From assembly GCF_042219855.1 (NCBI RefSeq), contig NZ_JBHJHP010000001.1:868001-932000 (forward strand): 64,000 nt of DNA. The letters run 5' to 3'. The translations under genes and the position numbers were made by a program. Within the stretch, counting starts at the first letter, position 1. Each line of letters opens with the position of its first letter. The DNA is from JBHJHP01 sp042219855. Lineage in GTDB: Bacteria; Bacteroidota; Bacteroidia; Bacteroidales; UBA5342. Below are positions 43,548-53,004 of the stretch, one piece after another. The notes under the pieces were generated by a model that was not told the DNA's origin, searched no databases, and saw only the letters and a program-made list of their open reading frames with translations.

Positions 43548-44045
43548 TTATCCGCGCTTGCACATTTCAATAACTTCCAGATCCTTTATATTTTTTCCGT
43601 CAATCACAAAACGAATCAGTGTCCGTACCTGGTGAAATCCACTATTACCAGCTGCTCCCGGGTTGATATGCAGTAAGTTGAATTTATCGTCATACATCAC
43701 CTTTAAAATATGAGAATGTCCGCTAATAAATAAATCCACCGGAGATTCAGTAAACATTGTTTTCATGCCTGACGCATATCTGCCAGGATAACCGCCGATA
43801 TGTGTCATCAGCACATTAACGTCTTCGCATTTAAAGCGCAACACCTCAGGATATTTCTTGCGGTATTCCCAGCCATCAATATTTCCATGTACAGCACGAA
43901 CCGGGGCGATGGACTCCAGATCGCTGATCACCTGCCATGAACCTATGTCGCCGGCATGCCATATTTCATCACATCCTTTAAAATTATCAAATACGTGGCT
44001 GTGTATCTGTCCGTGAGTATCGGAAATTAAACCTATCTTCTTCAT
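43548..44045 (-). CDS. YfcE/MJ0936-family metallophosphoesterase
   Basis: This 165-aa cytoplasmic enzyme shows the calcineurin-like motifs in order: ISDTHGQIH, HAGDIGSW, VHGNIDGW, MTHIGGYPGRY and FISGHSHILK, ending INPGAAGNSGFHQVRT. These bind two metals. Family members hydrolyse phosphodiesters such as bis-pNPP in vitro; the natural substrate here is unknown. It lies 32 bp upstream of the lipoprotein start, on the same strand. Confidence 0.9.
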   Translation of the reverse strand: MKKIGLISDTHGQIHSHVFDNFKGCDEIWHAGDIGSWQVISDLESIAPVRAVHGNIDGWEYRKKYPEVLRFKCEDVNVLMTHIGGYPGRYASGMKTMFTESPVDLFISGHSHILKVMYDDKFNLLHINPGAAGNSGFHQVRTLIRFVIDGKNIKDLEVIEMCKRG

Positions 44046-44226
44046 TCATTGTAATTAACGAGTTCAGGTTGACAAATAGCATGCCATCAATTTTTTTTGT
44101 CGTAAATTGCATATTATTCCAAAAAAAAGTGAATATTTGTCATATGAAAAGATGCCACATATCCAACTGCTTCTCATATTATTTCTAAATATGTCTAATT
44201 AATAAATTCAACTACTCTTATTAAAA

Positions 44227-44724
44227 ATGAAACGTTTGATTTTTGTGCGTCATGCTAAAGCAGAAACCTGGGATGGCGAAAAAAATGATTTCGACAGGCA
44301 ACTAGCCTCCAGGGGACAAAATGATGCAGGTATAATGTCTACGGTATTGCTTAAAGCAAACCTGAGACCGGATCTGATTTATTCAAGTTCTGCTGACAGG
44401 GCCTTTCAAACAGCGCAGATTTTTGCAGAAAAGCTGAGCATCAGTCCCGGTAAGGTTAAAAAGAAAGATGACCTGTATGAAGATGTAACTACATCAGACA
44501 TCCTTGAGATCATTTCAACCAGTATGGAGTCGATAAAAACACTGATGATCGTTGGTCATAATCCCTGGATATCTGATGTTGCGGGAACCATGTCGGACAG
44601 TTATGATGACATTATTCCTACCTGTGGTGTGGTGGTACTTGACTTTAAAGTAGACTACTGGGATGAAGTTTTACCGGGTAACGGTTCACTCAAACTCGAT
44701 GATTATCCTAAAAATTACAGGTAG
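44227..44724 (+). CDS. SixA-like phosphohistidine phosphatase
   Basis: This 165-aa histidine phosphatase has the RHG-type catalytic motif in LIFVRHAKAETWDGEKND (RHAKA, as in SixA). Other landmarks are SRGQNDAGIMSTVL, IYSSSADRAFQTAQIFAEKL and MIVGHNPWISDVAGTMS with the second catalytic His. SixA removes phosphate from protein histidine; the target here is unknown. It stands alone upstream of efp. Confidence 0.87.
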   Translation: MKRLIFVRHAKAETWDGEKNDFDRQLASRGQNDAGIMSTVLLKANLRPDLIYSSSADRAFQTAQIFAEKLSISPGKVKKKDDLYEDVTTSDILEIISTSMESIKTLMIVGHNPWISDVAGTMSDSYDDIIPTCGVVVLDFKVDYWDEVLPGNGSLKLDDYPKNYR

Positions 44725-44763
44725 TTAAGCCATTATAATACTTTCTTTTATAAACTATTTGGT

Positions 44764-44771
44764 TATTTTTG
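44764..44771 (+). promoter_or_regulatory. efp promoter (-7 element)
   Basis: TATTTTTG matches TAnnTTTG. The predicted start lies about 23 bp before the efp ATG. A CTTT stands 19 bp upstream as a weak -33 element. Confidence 0.55.
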
Positions 44772-44800
44772 CCGACGAAAATTAAAAATTTAAAATAAAA

Positions 44801-45364
44801 ATGGCTACAACTTCAGACATACGAAACGGACTTTGTATGGATTTTAAAGGTGGACTATACACGGTAGTTCAGTTTCAGCATGTTAAACCCGGTAAAGGAC
44901 CGGCTTTTGTAAGGACAAAACTAAAAAACGTAATTACAGGAAAGGTAATTGACAATACGTTTTCTGCCGGGCATAACATCAGCGAGGTAAGAATTGAAAG
45001 ACGTTCATATCAGTATCTGTACAAAGACGATTTGGGATACAACTTTATGAACAATGAAACATTTGACCAGATTAGCATCAACGAAAACCAGATAGAACAT
45101 CCTGGTTTTCTGAAAGAAGGGGAAAGTGTGGAAATCGTGTTTCATGCAGAAAATGACACACCACTCCTGGTTGATCTGCCACAGCACATCATCTGTGAAA
45201 TCACCTATACAGAACCGGGAGTTAAAGGAGATACAGCAACCAATACTCTTAAACCGGCCACCATTGAAACCGGCGCAGAGGTCATGGTTCCGCTTTTCAT
45301 TGAAATCGGTGAAAAAATAAAAATTGACACATCTACCGGTTCTTATGTAGAAAGAGCAAAATAG
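44801..45364 (+). CDS. efp: Elongation factor P
   Basis: This 187-aa factor relieves ribosome stalling at polyproline. It starts MATTSDIRNGLCMDFKGGLY and has FQHVKPGKGPAFVRTKLKNV, where Lys32 is the tip residue that is modified in many bacteria, then ERRSYQYLYKDDLGYNFMNN and the C-terminal SGSYVER-like STGSYVERAK. EpmA/B or EarP genes are not in the window. A terminator follows. Confidence 0.96.
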   Translation: MATTSDIRNGLCMDFKGGLYTVVQFQHVKPGKGPAFVRTKLKNVITGKVIDNTFSAGHNISEVRIERRSYQYLYKDDLGYNFMNNETFDQISINENQIEHPGFLKEGESVEIVFHAENDTPLLVDLPQHIICEITYTEPGVKGDTATNTLKPATIETGAEVMVPLFIEIGEKIKIDTSTGSYVERAK

Positions 45365-45390
45365 AAAATTAACATTAGTTGATGATATAA

Positions 45391-45424
45391 GCATTTAAAA
45401 GCACGTCGTTTGGCGTGCTTTTTT
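45391..45424 (+). terminator. efp terminator
   Basis: AAAAGCACG and CGTGCTTTT pair around a loop of eight bases, followed by further T, about 30 bp past the efp stop. Confidence 0.85.
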
Positions 45425-45560
45425 ATTTAAGACCGTAAGAATCCATTCAATACTTCTAACATATTTAACTATATATTAATATTTAAATGAAATAATTTGT
45501 TATTTTTAACTTTTAATGTTACTTTTGTGTTATTGATTAACGCAATTCATACATTAACAG

Positions 45561-46766
45561 ATGAAATATTTTATTTTTTTGTTAATTACACTGATCCTCT
45601 CAGGTTTTACATCCATTTCAGGACAAAACAATCCATACTTAACATTACCGGATTCTTCGGTCACATATATATACAATTTAAGCGGTGACTCCATACCTGC
45701 AACTAAAACCTACCGAAGTATAAAAGGCGACAAAACAACCGTAACCACTGTCGGATTTGAGGGGATTGACTGGAAGAATAAAACACAGGTCATATTTATC
45801 AGTGGAGTTTTATCATCCAAAGAATTCAGCTATTCATGGTCCGGCACAGCATGGCAACCTGAAACATTAATCACAAAACAATTCGATGATCAGTACATAT
45901 CAGAAATATGCACCTATTTCAGTTCAGAGAAATCCAATGACTGGATACCTGATTCCAGAACTACTTACTTTCGTAACGTTAATTACGGTGTAGATTCTGT
46001 ATATACGTATATCCTGAACTCAGACTCAACAGATCTTAATCTGACGTCAAAAGAATACAGAACAAACTGCTATGACCGGCCGATCCAGTCAGTTCAATAC
46101 ACCAAAGACAAAAACAATACCTGGATCATTACAGGCAAAACTGAATATAAGTATTCAGAAGAAGATCATGATGAAACTGCCACACATTACAGTTTCTCAA
46201 CAGATTTCACACCTGAAAAGAAAGTCTACACCGATTACGACAATACCGGAGAACCTGCATTCCGACAGGAATTCAGCTGGCAACCGGATAAGAAGAACTG
46301 GAGCGGCGCAAAGCTATTTGTGAGAAAAGCACCAAACCGGTTTTTAAGCGAGTTAACCCAATACCGGTTTGACGGTCAAACCTGGATCGAAGCTTCAAAG
46401 ACAGTCCGTCATATGGATTCCGGTATGCATGTTTCCGTTATCGAGAATTTAGTATGGACAGATTCCTTAACCTTATGGACCATGAACACCAAAACCTTTA
46501 ATGAACAGACTACACGCACAATCACTAAAAATAACACTGTAATGGATGAACAAGTCTACCTAGCTGACCGGAGTATCATCATTCAGAATGAAAAGTACTC
46601 ACAATCAAGTTATTCATTGTATTCATTGGGTGGTTTACTTCTGCAAAGAGGGACCATAGCACAAAACCATATTGATATTGATCCGAAAATTCAGGAACAG
46701 ACCCTGGTTTTAATCCTGATGTGTCATTCGGCAATATTTTCAAAGAAACTACACTTCATGCAATAA
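45561..46766 (+). CDS. Secreted protein with probable type IX sorting domain
   Basis: This 401-aa protein starts with a signal peptide (MKYFIFLLITLILSGFTSIS GQ). The mature part is rich in aromatic and beta-strand-type repeats with recurrent WTxxTKTE-like motifs: SYSWSGTAWQPETLITKQFD, NDWIPDSRTTYFRNVNYGVD, NNTWIITGKTEYKYSEEDHD and GQTWIEASKTVRHMDSGMHV. These are spaced about 40-60 residues apart, suggesting a repeated beta-sheet unit. The end (SSYSLYSLGGLLLQRGTIAQ ... FSKKLHFMQ) resembles a type A C-terminal sorting domain. It is probably a surface or secreted repeat protein of unknown function. Confidence 0.68.
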   Translation: MKYFIFLLITLILSGFTSISGQNNPYLTLPDSSVTYIYNLSGDSIPATKTYRSIKGDKTTVTTVGFEGIDWKNKTQVIFISGVLSSKEFSYSWSGTAWQPETLITKQFDDQYISEICTYFSSEKSNDWIPDSRTTYFRNVNYGVDSVYTYILNSDSTDLNLTSKEYRTNCYDRPIQSVQYTKDKNNTWIITGKTEYKYSEEDHDETATHYSFSTDFTPEKKVYTDYDNTGEPAFRQEFSWQPDKKNWSGAKLFVRKAPNRFLSELTQYRFDGQTWIEASKTVRHMDSGMHVSVIENLVWTDSLTLWTMNTKTFNEQTTRTITKNNTVMDEQVYLADRSIIIQNEKYSQSSYSLYSLGGLLLQRGTIAQNHIDIDPKIQEQTLVLILMCHSAIFSKKLHFMQ

Positions 46767-46789
46767 CTCAGAGATTTTAGGAAAAAGAA

Positions 46790-46820
46790 AGATGCTCCTG
46801 TCTTTGGAGCATCTTTTTTC
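46790..46820 (+). terminator. Terminator of the upstream secreted-protein gene
   Basis: GATGCTCC and GGAGCATC pair around seven bases and are followed by six T. The hairpin ends only about 31 bp before the TTG start of the nucleotidase gene. Confidence 0.85.
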
Positions 46821-46850
46821 TTATATTCGTAAATCTATTTAACCACTGTT

Positions 46851-48674
46851 TTGAATACTAGCAAGTTAATAGCATTCTGCCTGTTTCTGTCCACAAGCTT
46901 AGTGGCACAGGATCTGGTTATTCTGCATACCAATGATCTGCATTCAAGACTGAATGGTTTTTCACCGGAATCTGAATATACACCACTGAGTATAAATGAT
47001 GATCCGACTATTGGTGGTTTTTCACGCATAGCAAGTGTAATCCGGAATGAACACAACACATACGGAGAAAAAGTTTTAACCGTTGATGCCGGAGATTTCC
47101 TTATGGGCACTCTTTTTCATAACCTTGAACCGACAACAGGTTTTCAGTTGTCACTGATGAAAAAGATGGGTTATGATGTGGTTGCTTTGGGTAATCATGA
47201 ATTTGATTTTGGTCCGGAGACGCTGTCAGAAATCATAGGCAAAAGTCTTAAAAACGGACCGATTCCAGCGCTTACCCTATCCAATATTCATTTCAGTCAA
47301 ACATCTGAAAAGGATAATTCACTGGAACATTTCTACCAGAACGGCACCTTATCGCGCCATAGAATTATAGAAAAGAACGGCATAAAAATTGGCATCTTTT
47401 CTTTACTGGGTAAGGATGCACAACAGTCTGCAGGCGGAGCATATCCTGTGACGTTTAAAAATTATATCAGATGTGCACGAAAGGAAGTGAAGCTTCTGAA
47501 AGAAAAAAATGTTGATTTTATCATTGCCCTCTCCCATTCCGGTGTTGAACAGGATAATTCAGGCAACTGGACAGGTGAAGATGTGGTTCTGGCCCAAAAG
47601 GTCCCGGAAATAAACCTGATCATCAGCGGACACAGCCATACAAATCTAAAGGAGCCAATTGTTGTTAACGGCACCGGTATTGCGCAGGTTGGTTCATTCG
47701 GATCAACCGTAGGTAAAATTGAAGTTTATAATATCAGGACAAATCCGTCGTGTAAATTCACACAGATTGAAATAAACGACGGTATTAAGGGAGACAAAGA
47801 CATACAGCTGGCTATCAACGCCCAGGAAGAACGGATTAAAAAAACCATCCTTACTCCCCTGGGATTGCACTACCACCAGGAAATTTTTGAAACAGATTTC
47901 CCTCTTGTGCTTGACAAAGCAAATAATCCGGAAGAAGGAAATCTCGGCCCTTTCATCGCCGATGCCATACTAAATGAGACCAACCTCCTGAAAGGAGGAA
48001 ATACGCATATTGCATTAATTCCAGCAGGCATGATTAGAGGCAATATTTTACCCGGAAACAAGGGACTCCTTACAACTGCCGATCTCTTCAGCATGCTATC
48101 GCTGGGCATCGGCAATGATTCCGTACCTGGCTATCCGCTGGCGAGGGTCTTTTTAAACGGGAAAGAGCTTAAACGCATCATGGAAGTATTGCTGATTGCT
48201 TATCAGTCCGGAGCATCGAGATATATGTATTATTCCGGTTTGAGAGCGACTTATAATCCTGAGAAATTCTACCTGAGACAAATACAGACACTGGAGGTGC
48301 GAAATGATAAAGGAATTTTTGAGACGGTCAATCTCAACGATGATAAAAAACTCTACGGCCTGGTGGGTAATTCTTACCTGCTTAGTTTCGTGAATATGGT
48401 CAAAAAGATGAGCATGGGCGTGATTCAGATTACCCCGAAAAATATCGATGGCACACCCATTGACCAGATGTATAAAGCTGTTATTGATTTTGATCCTGAG
48501 AGTCCCGGAATCCAGGAAGGAAAAGAATGGATTTCTGTGATTCACTTCAGCGAGACCTTTTCTGATATTGACAACAACGGAGTTCCCAATATCCCCATCA
48601 CCTACAAGGAAAAAATCAATCCGCTGTATACTATTGAGTCCCTTCCCGGCCGACAAACAATCGTGGAAAAATAA
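46851..48674 (+). CDS. Secreted 5'-nucleotidase/UDP-sugar hydrolase family protein, TTG start
   Basis: No ATG lies between the in-frame stop at 46830 and the signal sequence, so translation must begin at TTG 46851, which reads MNTSKLIAFCLFLSTSLVAQ, an ordinary signal peptide. The 607-aa product has the metallophosphatase motifs ILHTNDLHSRL, VDAGDFLMGT, ALGNHEFDFG, IALSHSGVEQ and IISGHSHTNL (residues about 20-245), and a C-terminal 5'-nucleotidase domain (residues about 330-560: EGNLGPFIADAILNE, GMIRGNI, FLNGKELKRIME, GLRATYNPEK). It would release phosphate or nucleosides in the periplasm. Confidence 0.9.
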   Translation: MNTSKLIAFCLFLSTSLVAQDLVILHTNDLHSRLNGFSPESEYTPLSINDDPTIGGFSRIASVIRNEHNTYGEKVLTVDAGDFLMGTLFHNLEPTTGFQLSLMKKMGYDVVALGNHEFDFGPETLSEIIGKSLKNGPIPALTLSNIHFSQTSEKDNSLEHFYQNGTLSRHRIIEKNGIKIGIFSLLGKDAQQSAGGAYPVTFKNYIRCARKEVKLLKEKNVDFIIALSHSGVEQDNSGNWTGEDVVLAQKVPEINLIISGHSHTNLKEPIVVNGTGIAQVGSFGSTVGKIEVYNIRTNPSCKFTQIEINDGIKGDKDIQLAINAQEERIKKTILTPLGLHYHQEIFETDFPLVLDKANNPEEGNLGPFIADAILNETNLLKGGNTHIALIPAGMIRGNILPGNKGLLTTADLFSMLSLGIGNDSVPGYPLARVFLNGKELKRIMEVLLIAYQSGASRYMYYSGLRATYNPEKFYLRQIQTLEVRNDKGIFETVNLNDDKKLYGLVGNSYLLSFVNMVKKMSMGVIQITPKNIDGTPIDQMYKAVIDFDPESPGIQEGKEWISVIHFSETFSDIDNNGVPNIPITYKEKINPLYTIESLPGRQTIVEK

Positions 48675-48688
48675 ATGAACCGCAGATA

Positions 48689-49522
48689 TTATTTTTCAGC
48701 CTGTCTGGCCTTATATTCTTTCTCAAGCACTTCACCAACATAATCCGGAATTATAGTCTGCTCCTCAATTGGCGGCCTGATATATGATTTGTTCTGCTGT
48801 TTTGGTGGAAGTGTCAGTTCCTCGTACTCAATTTTTTTATACGGAACCATTGTCAGAAGATGGTGAATACAGTTCAACCTTGCCCGTCTTTTACTGTCCG
48901 ACGGGATCACAAACCAGGGCGCCTGTTTAATGTCGGTATAATCCATCATTTTATCTTTGGCCATGGAATATTCCACCCAATGCTTACGGGATTCAAAGTC
49001 CATTTTACTGACTTTCCATCGTTTGGTTGGATCCTTAATGCGGGCCTGAAAGCGCTTTTCCTGTTCTTCATCACTCACTGAAAACCAGTACTTAATAAGG
49101 ATAATACCGGAACGCACCAGCATTTTTTCAAATTCAGGACAGCTGCGTAAAAATTCCTGGTATTCATCATCGGTACAAAACCCCATAACACGTTCCACTC
49201 CGGCGCGGTTATACCAGCTGCGATCAAACAAAACCATCTCACCTTTTGCCGGCAGATGCGGCACATAACGCTGAAAATACCATTGTGTTTTTTCCCTTTC
49301 GGTTGGGATCCCAAGGGCCACCACGCGACATACCCTCGGATTGAGTTTTTCAGTGATCCGTTTAATGGCACCTCCCTTACCTGCAGCATCGCGCCCTTCG
49401 AATATCACCACAATCTTCAGTCCCTCCTGTTTTACCCATTCCTGAAGTTTTACCAGTTCAACCTGCATCTTAGCCAGTTCACGGTCATAAATTTTGTGCG
49501 TAAGTTTTAATCCGGATTTCAT
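48689..49522 (-). CDS. ppk2: Polyphosphate kinase 2 family protein
   Basis: This 277-aa cytoplasmic enzyme has Walker A EGRDAAGKGGAIKRI at residues 42-56, Walker B VLFDRSWYNRAGVERVMGFC, and the PPK2 motifs IILIKYWFSVSDEEQEKRFQ, RWKVSKMDFESRKHWVEYSM and APWFVIPSDSKRRARLNCI. It is of the single-domain class I type. PPK2 enzymes phosphorylate GDP or ADP using polyphosphate, or run the reverse. It is monocistronic, convergent with the nucleotidase gene. Confidence 0.95.
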   Translation of the reverse strand: MKSGLKLTHKIYDRELAKMQVELVKLQEWVKQEGLKIVVIFEGRDAAGKGGAIKRITEKLNPRVCRVVALGIPTEREKTQWYFQRYVPHLPAKGEMVLFDRSWYNRAGVERVMGFCTDDEYQEFLRSCPEFEKMLVRSGIILIKYWFSVSDEEQEKRFQARIKDPTKRWKVSKMDFESRKHWVEYSMAKDKMMDYTDIKQAPWFVIPSDSKRRARLNCIHHLLTMVPYKKIEYEELTLPPKQQNKSYIRPPIEEQTIIPDYVGEVLEKEYKARQAEK

Positions 49523-49631
49523 GATACAGCAATTTGAGATGTAAGTATTTGTGTGTTATACAAATATACACCAATTATACCAGCATGTAAAGCAGAATGT
49601 TTTACCGCTGAAAGCCTTAACGAACTGAAAA

Positions 49632-50996
49632 TTATTTTCTAAGTATTGTTTTTAATGCTTCCTCCACCCTTCCGGCTTCATAAACTTCGATACCGGACTT
49701 TTTCATGGACACATTTTTCAGGTTTCCCTTAGGAATAATAATTTTGGTAAATCCCAGTTTTTCTGCTTCCAGAATGCGTTGTTCAATGCGGCCAACAGGA
49801 CGTATTTCGCCGGAAAGGCCTATTTCACCGGTAAGACACACATCAGGCTGAATTACCATATCGATATTGGAAGATACGATAGCAGCCAGTATAGCCAGAT
49901 CAATGGCCGGATCAGCCACTTTTAGGCCACCCGCAATATTCAGGAACACATCCTTGACTGCCAGTTTAAACCCCACCCGCTTCTCCATGACAGCCAGCAG
50001 CATGTTCAATCGACGTGTATCAAAGCCAGTGGCCGAACGTTGTGGTGTACCATAAGCTGCCGTACTCACCAGGCCCTGAACCTCAATAAGCAGTGGCCGG
50101 ATTCCTTCAACTGCAGCCGCAATAGCCACACCACTCAACCCTTTGTGTTCATTCATCAACAAAAACTCAGAAGGATTTTCCACCTCACGCAAACCGGTAT
50201 GCTGCATTTCATAAATCCCTAATTCAGATGTACTGCCAAACCGGTTTTTAACTGAACGCAGAATCCTGTACATGTGATTTCGGTCCCCTTCAAACTGCAA
50301 TACGGTATCCACAATATGCTCCAGAACCTTCGGTCCGGCCAGACTTCCCTCCTTATTAATATGTCCGATAAGAAACACCGGCAGATTCTGTTCCTTACTG
50401 TATCTGAGTAACATAGAGGCACACTCCCTTACCTGCGTTACACTTCCGGGAGATGATTCCACCCGTTCTGTCGAAATGGTTTGAATGGAATCGATGATAA
50501 GCACATCCGGCTGCACATTTTTGATATGCGTGATGGCTTTTTCAAGCGAAGTTTCGCTCACCACATAGCAGTTCTCTGTTCCACCTTTCAGTCGCTGTGC
50601 CCTTAATTTCAGTTGCTGAGCTGACTCTTCGCCGGATACATACAGTATTTTTTTATTCGGAATGTTCAACGCTACCTGTAATACCAGGGTTGACTTGCCT
50701 ATTCCCGGTTCACCACCAATAAGCACCATAGATCCGGGAACGAGACCACCTCCCAGCACCCGGTTCAGCTCGCTGCTCCCTGTATCAATACGGGGTGCAT
50801 CTTCTGCCCTGATATCACCGATAAGCAAAGGTTTTGAATTAGACTCCACCAGCCCGGCATGCGTACTACCGGCGCTTTTTGTCACAATCTCTTCCACATA
50901 GGTATTCCATTGTCCGCAGGACGGACACTTCCCGATCCATTTCGGTGAATCCACTCCACAATTCTGGCAGACATATACGGTTTTGGTTTTGGCCAT
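49632..50996 (-). CDS. radA: DNA repair protein RadA
   Basis: This 454-aa branch-migration ATPase has a zinc finger with Cys10, Cys13, Cys24 and Cys27 (VYVCQNCGVDSPKWIGKCPS), Walker A GEPGIGKST at residues 95-103, the RadA-specific KNRFGSTSELG motif, and a C-terminal Lon-protease-like domain (VGFKLAVKDVFLNIAGGLKV, SGEIRPVGRIEQRILEAEKL). It stabilises recombination intermediates. It lies 1 bp downstream of the rfaE2 stop on the same strand. Confidence 0.96.
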   Translation of the reverse strand: MAKTKTVYVCQNCGVDSPKWIGKCPSCGQWNTYVEEIVTKSAGSTHAGLVESNSKPLLIGDIRAEDAPRIDTGSSELNRVLGGGLVPGSMVLIGGEPGIGKSTLVLQVALNIPNKKILYVSGEESAQQLKLRAQRLKGGTENCYVVSETSLEKAITHIKNVQPDVLIIDSIQTISTERVESSPGSVTQVRECASMLLRYSKEQNLPVFLIGHINKEGSLAGPKVLEHIVDTVLQFEGDRNHMYRILRSVKNRFGSTSELGIYEMQHTGLREVENPSEFLLMNEHKGLSGVAIAAAVEGIRPLLIEVQGLVSTAAYGTPQRSATGFDTRRLNMLLAVMEKRVGFKLAVKDVFLNIAGGLKVADPAIDLAILAAIVSSNIDMVIQPDVCLTGEIGLSGEIRPVGRIEQRILEAEKLGFTKIIIPKGNLKNVSMKKSGIEVYEAGRVEEALKTILRK

Positions 50997-50997
50997 C

Positions 50998-51492
50998 TTA
51001 AAATGCTTTTTTTATGCGGTCAATGAGTGTTGTGGTAGAAAATCCTTCCACAAGATCCACAGTTATCACATCTCCGCCTTTGTCCATTACGACATCATAT
51101 CCGGCAATGTCTTCCGGTCTGTAATCTTTCCCTTTTACCAGTATATCAGGTTGTAAAAGTTTAATCAGTTCATAGGGGGTATCTTCATCAAATATCACCA
51201 CAAGATCGATAAAACCGAATCCTGCGAGGAGAAATGCCCTGCTTTTCTCATCCACCACAGGCCGTCCTTCACCTTTTAGCCGGCTAACCGAAGCATCGCT
51301 GTTTAAGCCCAGAACCAGCCGGTCGCCCAGATTACGGGCCCGGGCCAGGTAATCCACATGACCTTTATGCACCAGATCGAAACAACCGTTGGAAAAAACC
51401 ACCTTCAGCCCCTGCTTTTCCCATTCTTTTACAGTTTGTCCGGCCTGATCCCAATCCTGTATTTTAGAAACGATCTGTTCAGTCTGGTTCAT
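50998..51492 (-). CDS. rfaE2: D-glycero-beta-D-manno-heptose 1-phosphate adenylyltransferase
   Basis: The start is taken at ATG 51492 (MNQTEQIVSKIQDWDQAGQT), since the upstream extension runs through the panD terminator hairpin. The 164-aa product has the nucleotidyltransferase HxGH motif in KVVFSNGCFDLVHKGHVDYL, GLNSDASVSRLKGEGRPVVD and the ISSTxI-like VEGFSTTTLIDRIKKAF. It makes ADP-heptose for lipopolysaccharide core. In this form the kinase domain of HldE is absent and is expected elsewhere. radA follows after 1 bp. Confidence 0.92.
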   Translation of the reverse strand: MNQTEQIVSKIQDWDQAGQTVKEWEKQGLKVVFSNGCFDLVHKGHVDYLARARNLGDRLVLGLNSDASVSRLKGEGRPVVDEKSRAFLLAGFGFIDLVVIFDEDTPYELIKLLQPDILVKGKDYRPEDIAGYDVVMDKGGDVITVDLVEGFSTTTLIDRIKKAF

Positions 51493-51532
51493 ACAGTATA
51501 TTTTTGAAGAATTATTATAACAACAGGTAAAG

Positions 51533-51562
51533 ATAAAAAAACCGTTCCTTTTGGGAACGGTT
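51533..51562 (-). terminator. panC-panD terminator
   Basis: Read on the minus strand, AACCGTTCC and GGAACGGTT form a 9-bp stem around CAAAA, followed by seven T. It lies about 28 bp past the panD stop. Confidence 0.88.
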
Positions 51563-51589
51563 CTCACTATAATTATGTACTATAAATTT

Positions 51590-51949
51590 CTAATCGATAA
51601 GTTTGTTGGTTGCTGTGTCAGGAAAAACAAAAACCGGTTCATGCGCTTTTGCCTCTTCGTAAGGCATGGATGCATAGGTAATAATTATCACCACATCGCC
51701 CACAGCTACCTTTCTGGCAGCGGCGCCATTCAAACATATCTCACCGGAACCGCGTTCTCCCTTAATCACATAGGTTTCGAACCGTTCACCGTTCGTGTTA
51801 TTCACCACCTGTACCTTTTCGTGTGTAAGGATGTTTGCAGCATCCATCAAATCTTCATCTATTGTAATGCTTCCAATGTAGTTCAGGTTTGCACCTGTAA
51901 CAGATACATTGTGCAATTTTGATTTTACTACTTCGACATTCATTCCCAT
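51590..51949 (-). CDS. panD: Aspartate 1-decarboxylase precursor
   Basis: This 119-aa pyruvoyl enzyme makes beta-alanine for pantothenate. The self-processing site is Gly26-Ser27 in ANLNYIGSITIDEDLMDAAN. EKVQVVNNTNGERFETYVIK and CLNGAAARKVAVGDVVIIIT complete the double-psi barrel. A second ATG at 51943 gives the form MNVEVV. It lies 9 bp after panC and works with it in the same pathway. Confidence 0.95.
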   Translation of the reverse strand: MGMNVEVVKSKLHNVSVTGANLNYIGSITIDEDLMDAANILTHEKVQVVNNTNGERFETYVIKGERGSGEICLNGAAARKVAVGDVVIIITYASMPYEEAKAHEPVFVFPDTATNKLID

Positions 51950-51958
51950 ACCGCAAAG

Positions 51959-52798
51959 TTAATAGATAATATTATCAATTAAACGAATTTTGCCTGCAAA
52001 AACTGCAACACAGCCGATCAGCTGCTCATGACCATGCCATGAAGCGACGGGTTGCAGGTTATTTACATCTGATATTTCAAAATACTCCACTTCCAGTTCC
52101 GGATCATCGTTAATATAGTCCACGACCCATTTTTTAACGGAATCAATGTCCGTTGTCCTGGCCAGTTGACGGGATTTAAACAATGCCTGCGAGATCCGGA
52201 CAGCACTGTTTCGTTGTTCTGCTGTCAGTCTCACATTTCTTGAACTCATGGCGAGTCCGTCATCTTCACGCATGATAGCGCAGGGGACGATCTCCACCTT
52301 GTAGTTGTATTCACGCACCATAGCTTTTATGATGGTAAGTTGCTGAAAATCCTTTTCACCGAAATAGGCTTTGTCAGGTTGAACTGCATCAAACAACTTG
52401 CTTACAATCTGAGCCACACCATTAAAATGACCCGGCCGGTGAGCCCCTTCCATGACGCTCTCCAATGGACCGAAGTTGAAATTCCGCGTATCCGGTTCAG
52501 GATACATCTCTTCAGCTTCGGGATTAAAAACCAGATCCACCCCTAAAGGTTCAAGCAACTTCAGATCGTTTTCCAAAGTTCGGGGGTATTTCTTTAAATC
52601 TTCAGGATTGTTAAACTGAGTCGGGTTTACAAAAATGCTGACTACTGTAAAACCGCAATCGTTTAAGCTACATTCAACCAATGATAAATGTCCCTTATGT
52701 AAAGCCCCCATGGTAGGTACAAAACCTACACTCTTGCCGGCGCGTACAGCGCCATCAATAACGGAACGCAGTTCCCTTACCGTTTTTACTAATTTCAT
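51959..52798 (-). CDS. panC: Pantothenate synthetase
   Basis: This 279-aa enzyme joins pantoate and beta-alanine using ATP. Landmarks are SVGFVPTMGALHKGHLSLVE with the HxGH motif, VSIFVNPTQFNNPEDLKKYP, GHFNGVAQIVSKLFDAVQPD, AYFGEKDFQQLTIIKAMVRE, and REDDGLAMSSRNVRLTAEQR. It is cotranscribed with panD and divergent from the sugar transferase gene. Confidence 0.96.
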   Translation of the reverse strand: MKLVKTVRELRSVIDGAVRAGKSVGFVPTMGALHKGHLSLVECSLNDCGFTVVSIFVNPTQFNNPEDLKKYPRTLENDLKLLEPLGVDLVFNPEAEEMYPEPDTRNFNFGPLESVMEGAHRPGHFNGVAQIVSKLFDAVQPDKAYFGEKDFQQLTIIKAMVREYNYKVEIVPCAIMREDDGLAMSSRNVRLTAEQRNSAVRISQALFKSRQLARTTDIDSVKKWVVDYINDDPELEVEYFEISDVNNLQPVASWHGHEQLIGCVAVFAGKIRLIDNIIY

Positions 52799-53004
52799 GT
52801 TCCAAAATATCGCTGCAAAGTAACAAAATTATATAATTACTCTAAAGCAATAAATGTGATATTCTGTTAAACGTTTGTTTATAACACTATTGTTCAATAA
52901 GTTACATTCAATTAACAACAATTAAAAATAATTAATTATTAATTAAATTTAAACTAAGTAATAACATAAACTTAAATGTCTTCAATAAGCATTATGATTT
53001 TACG

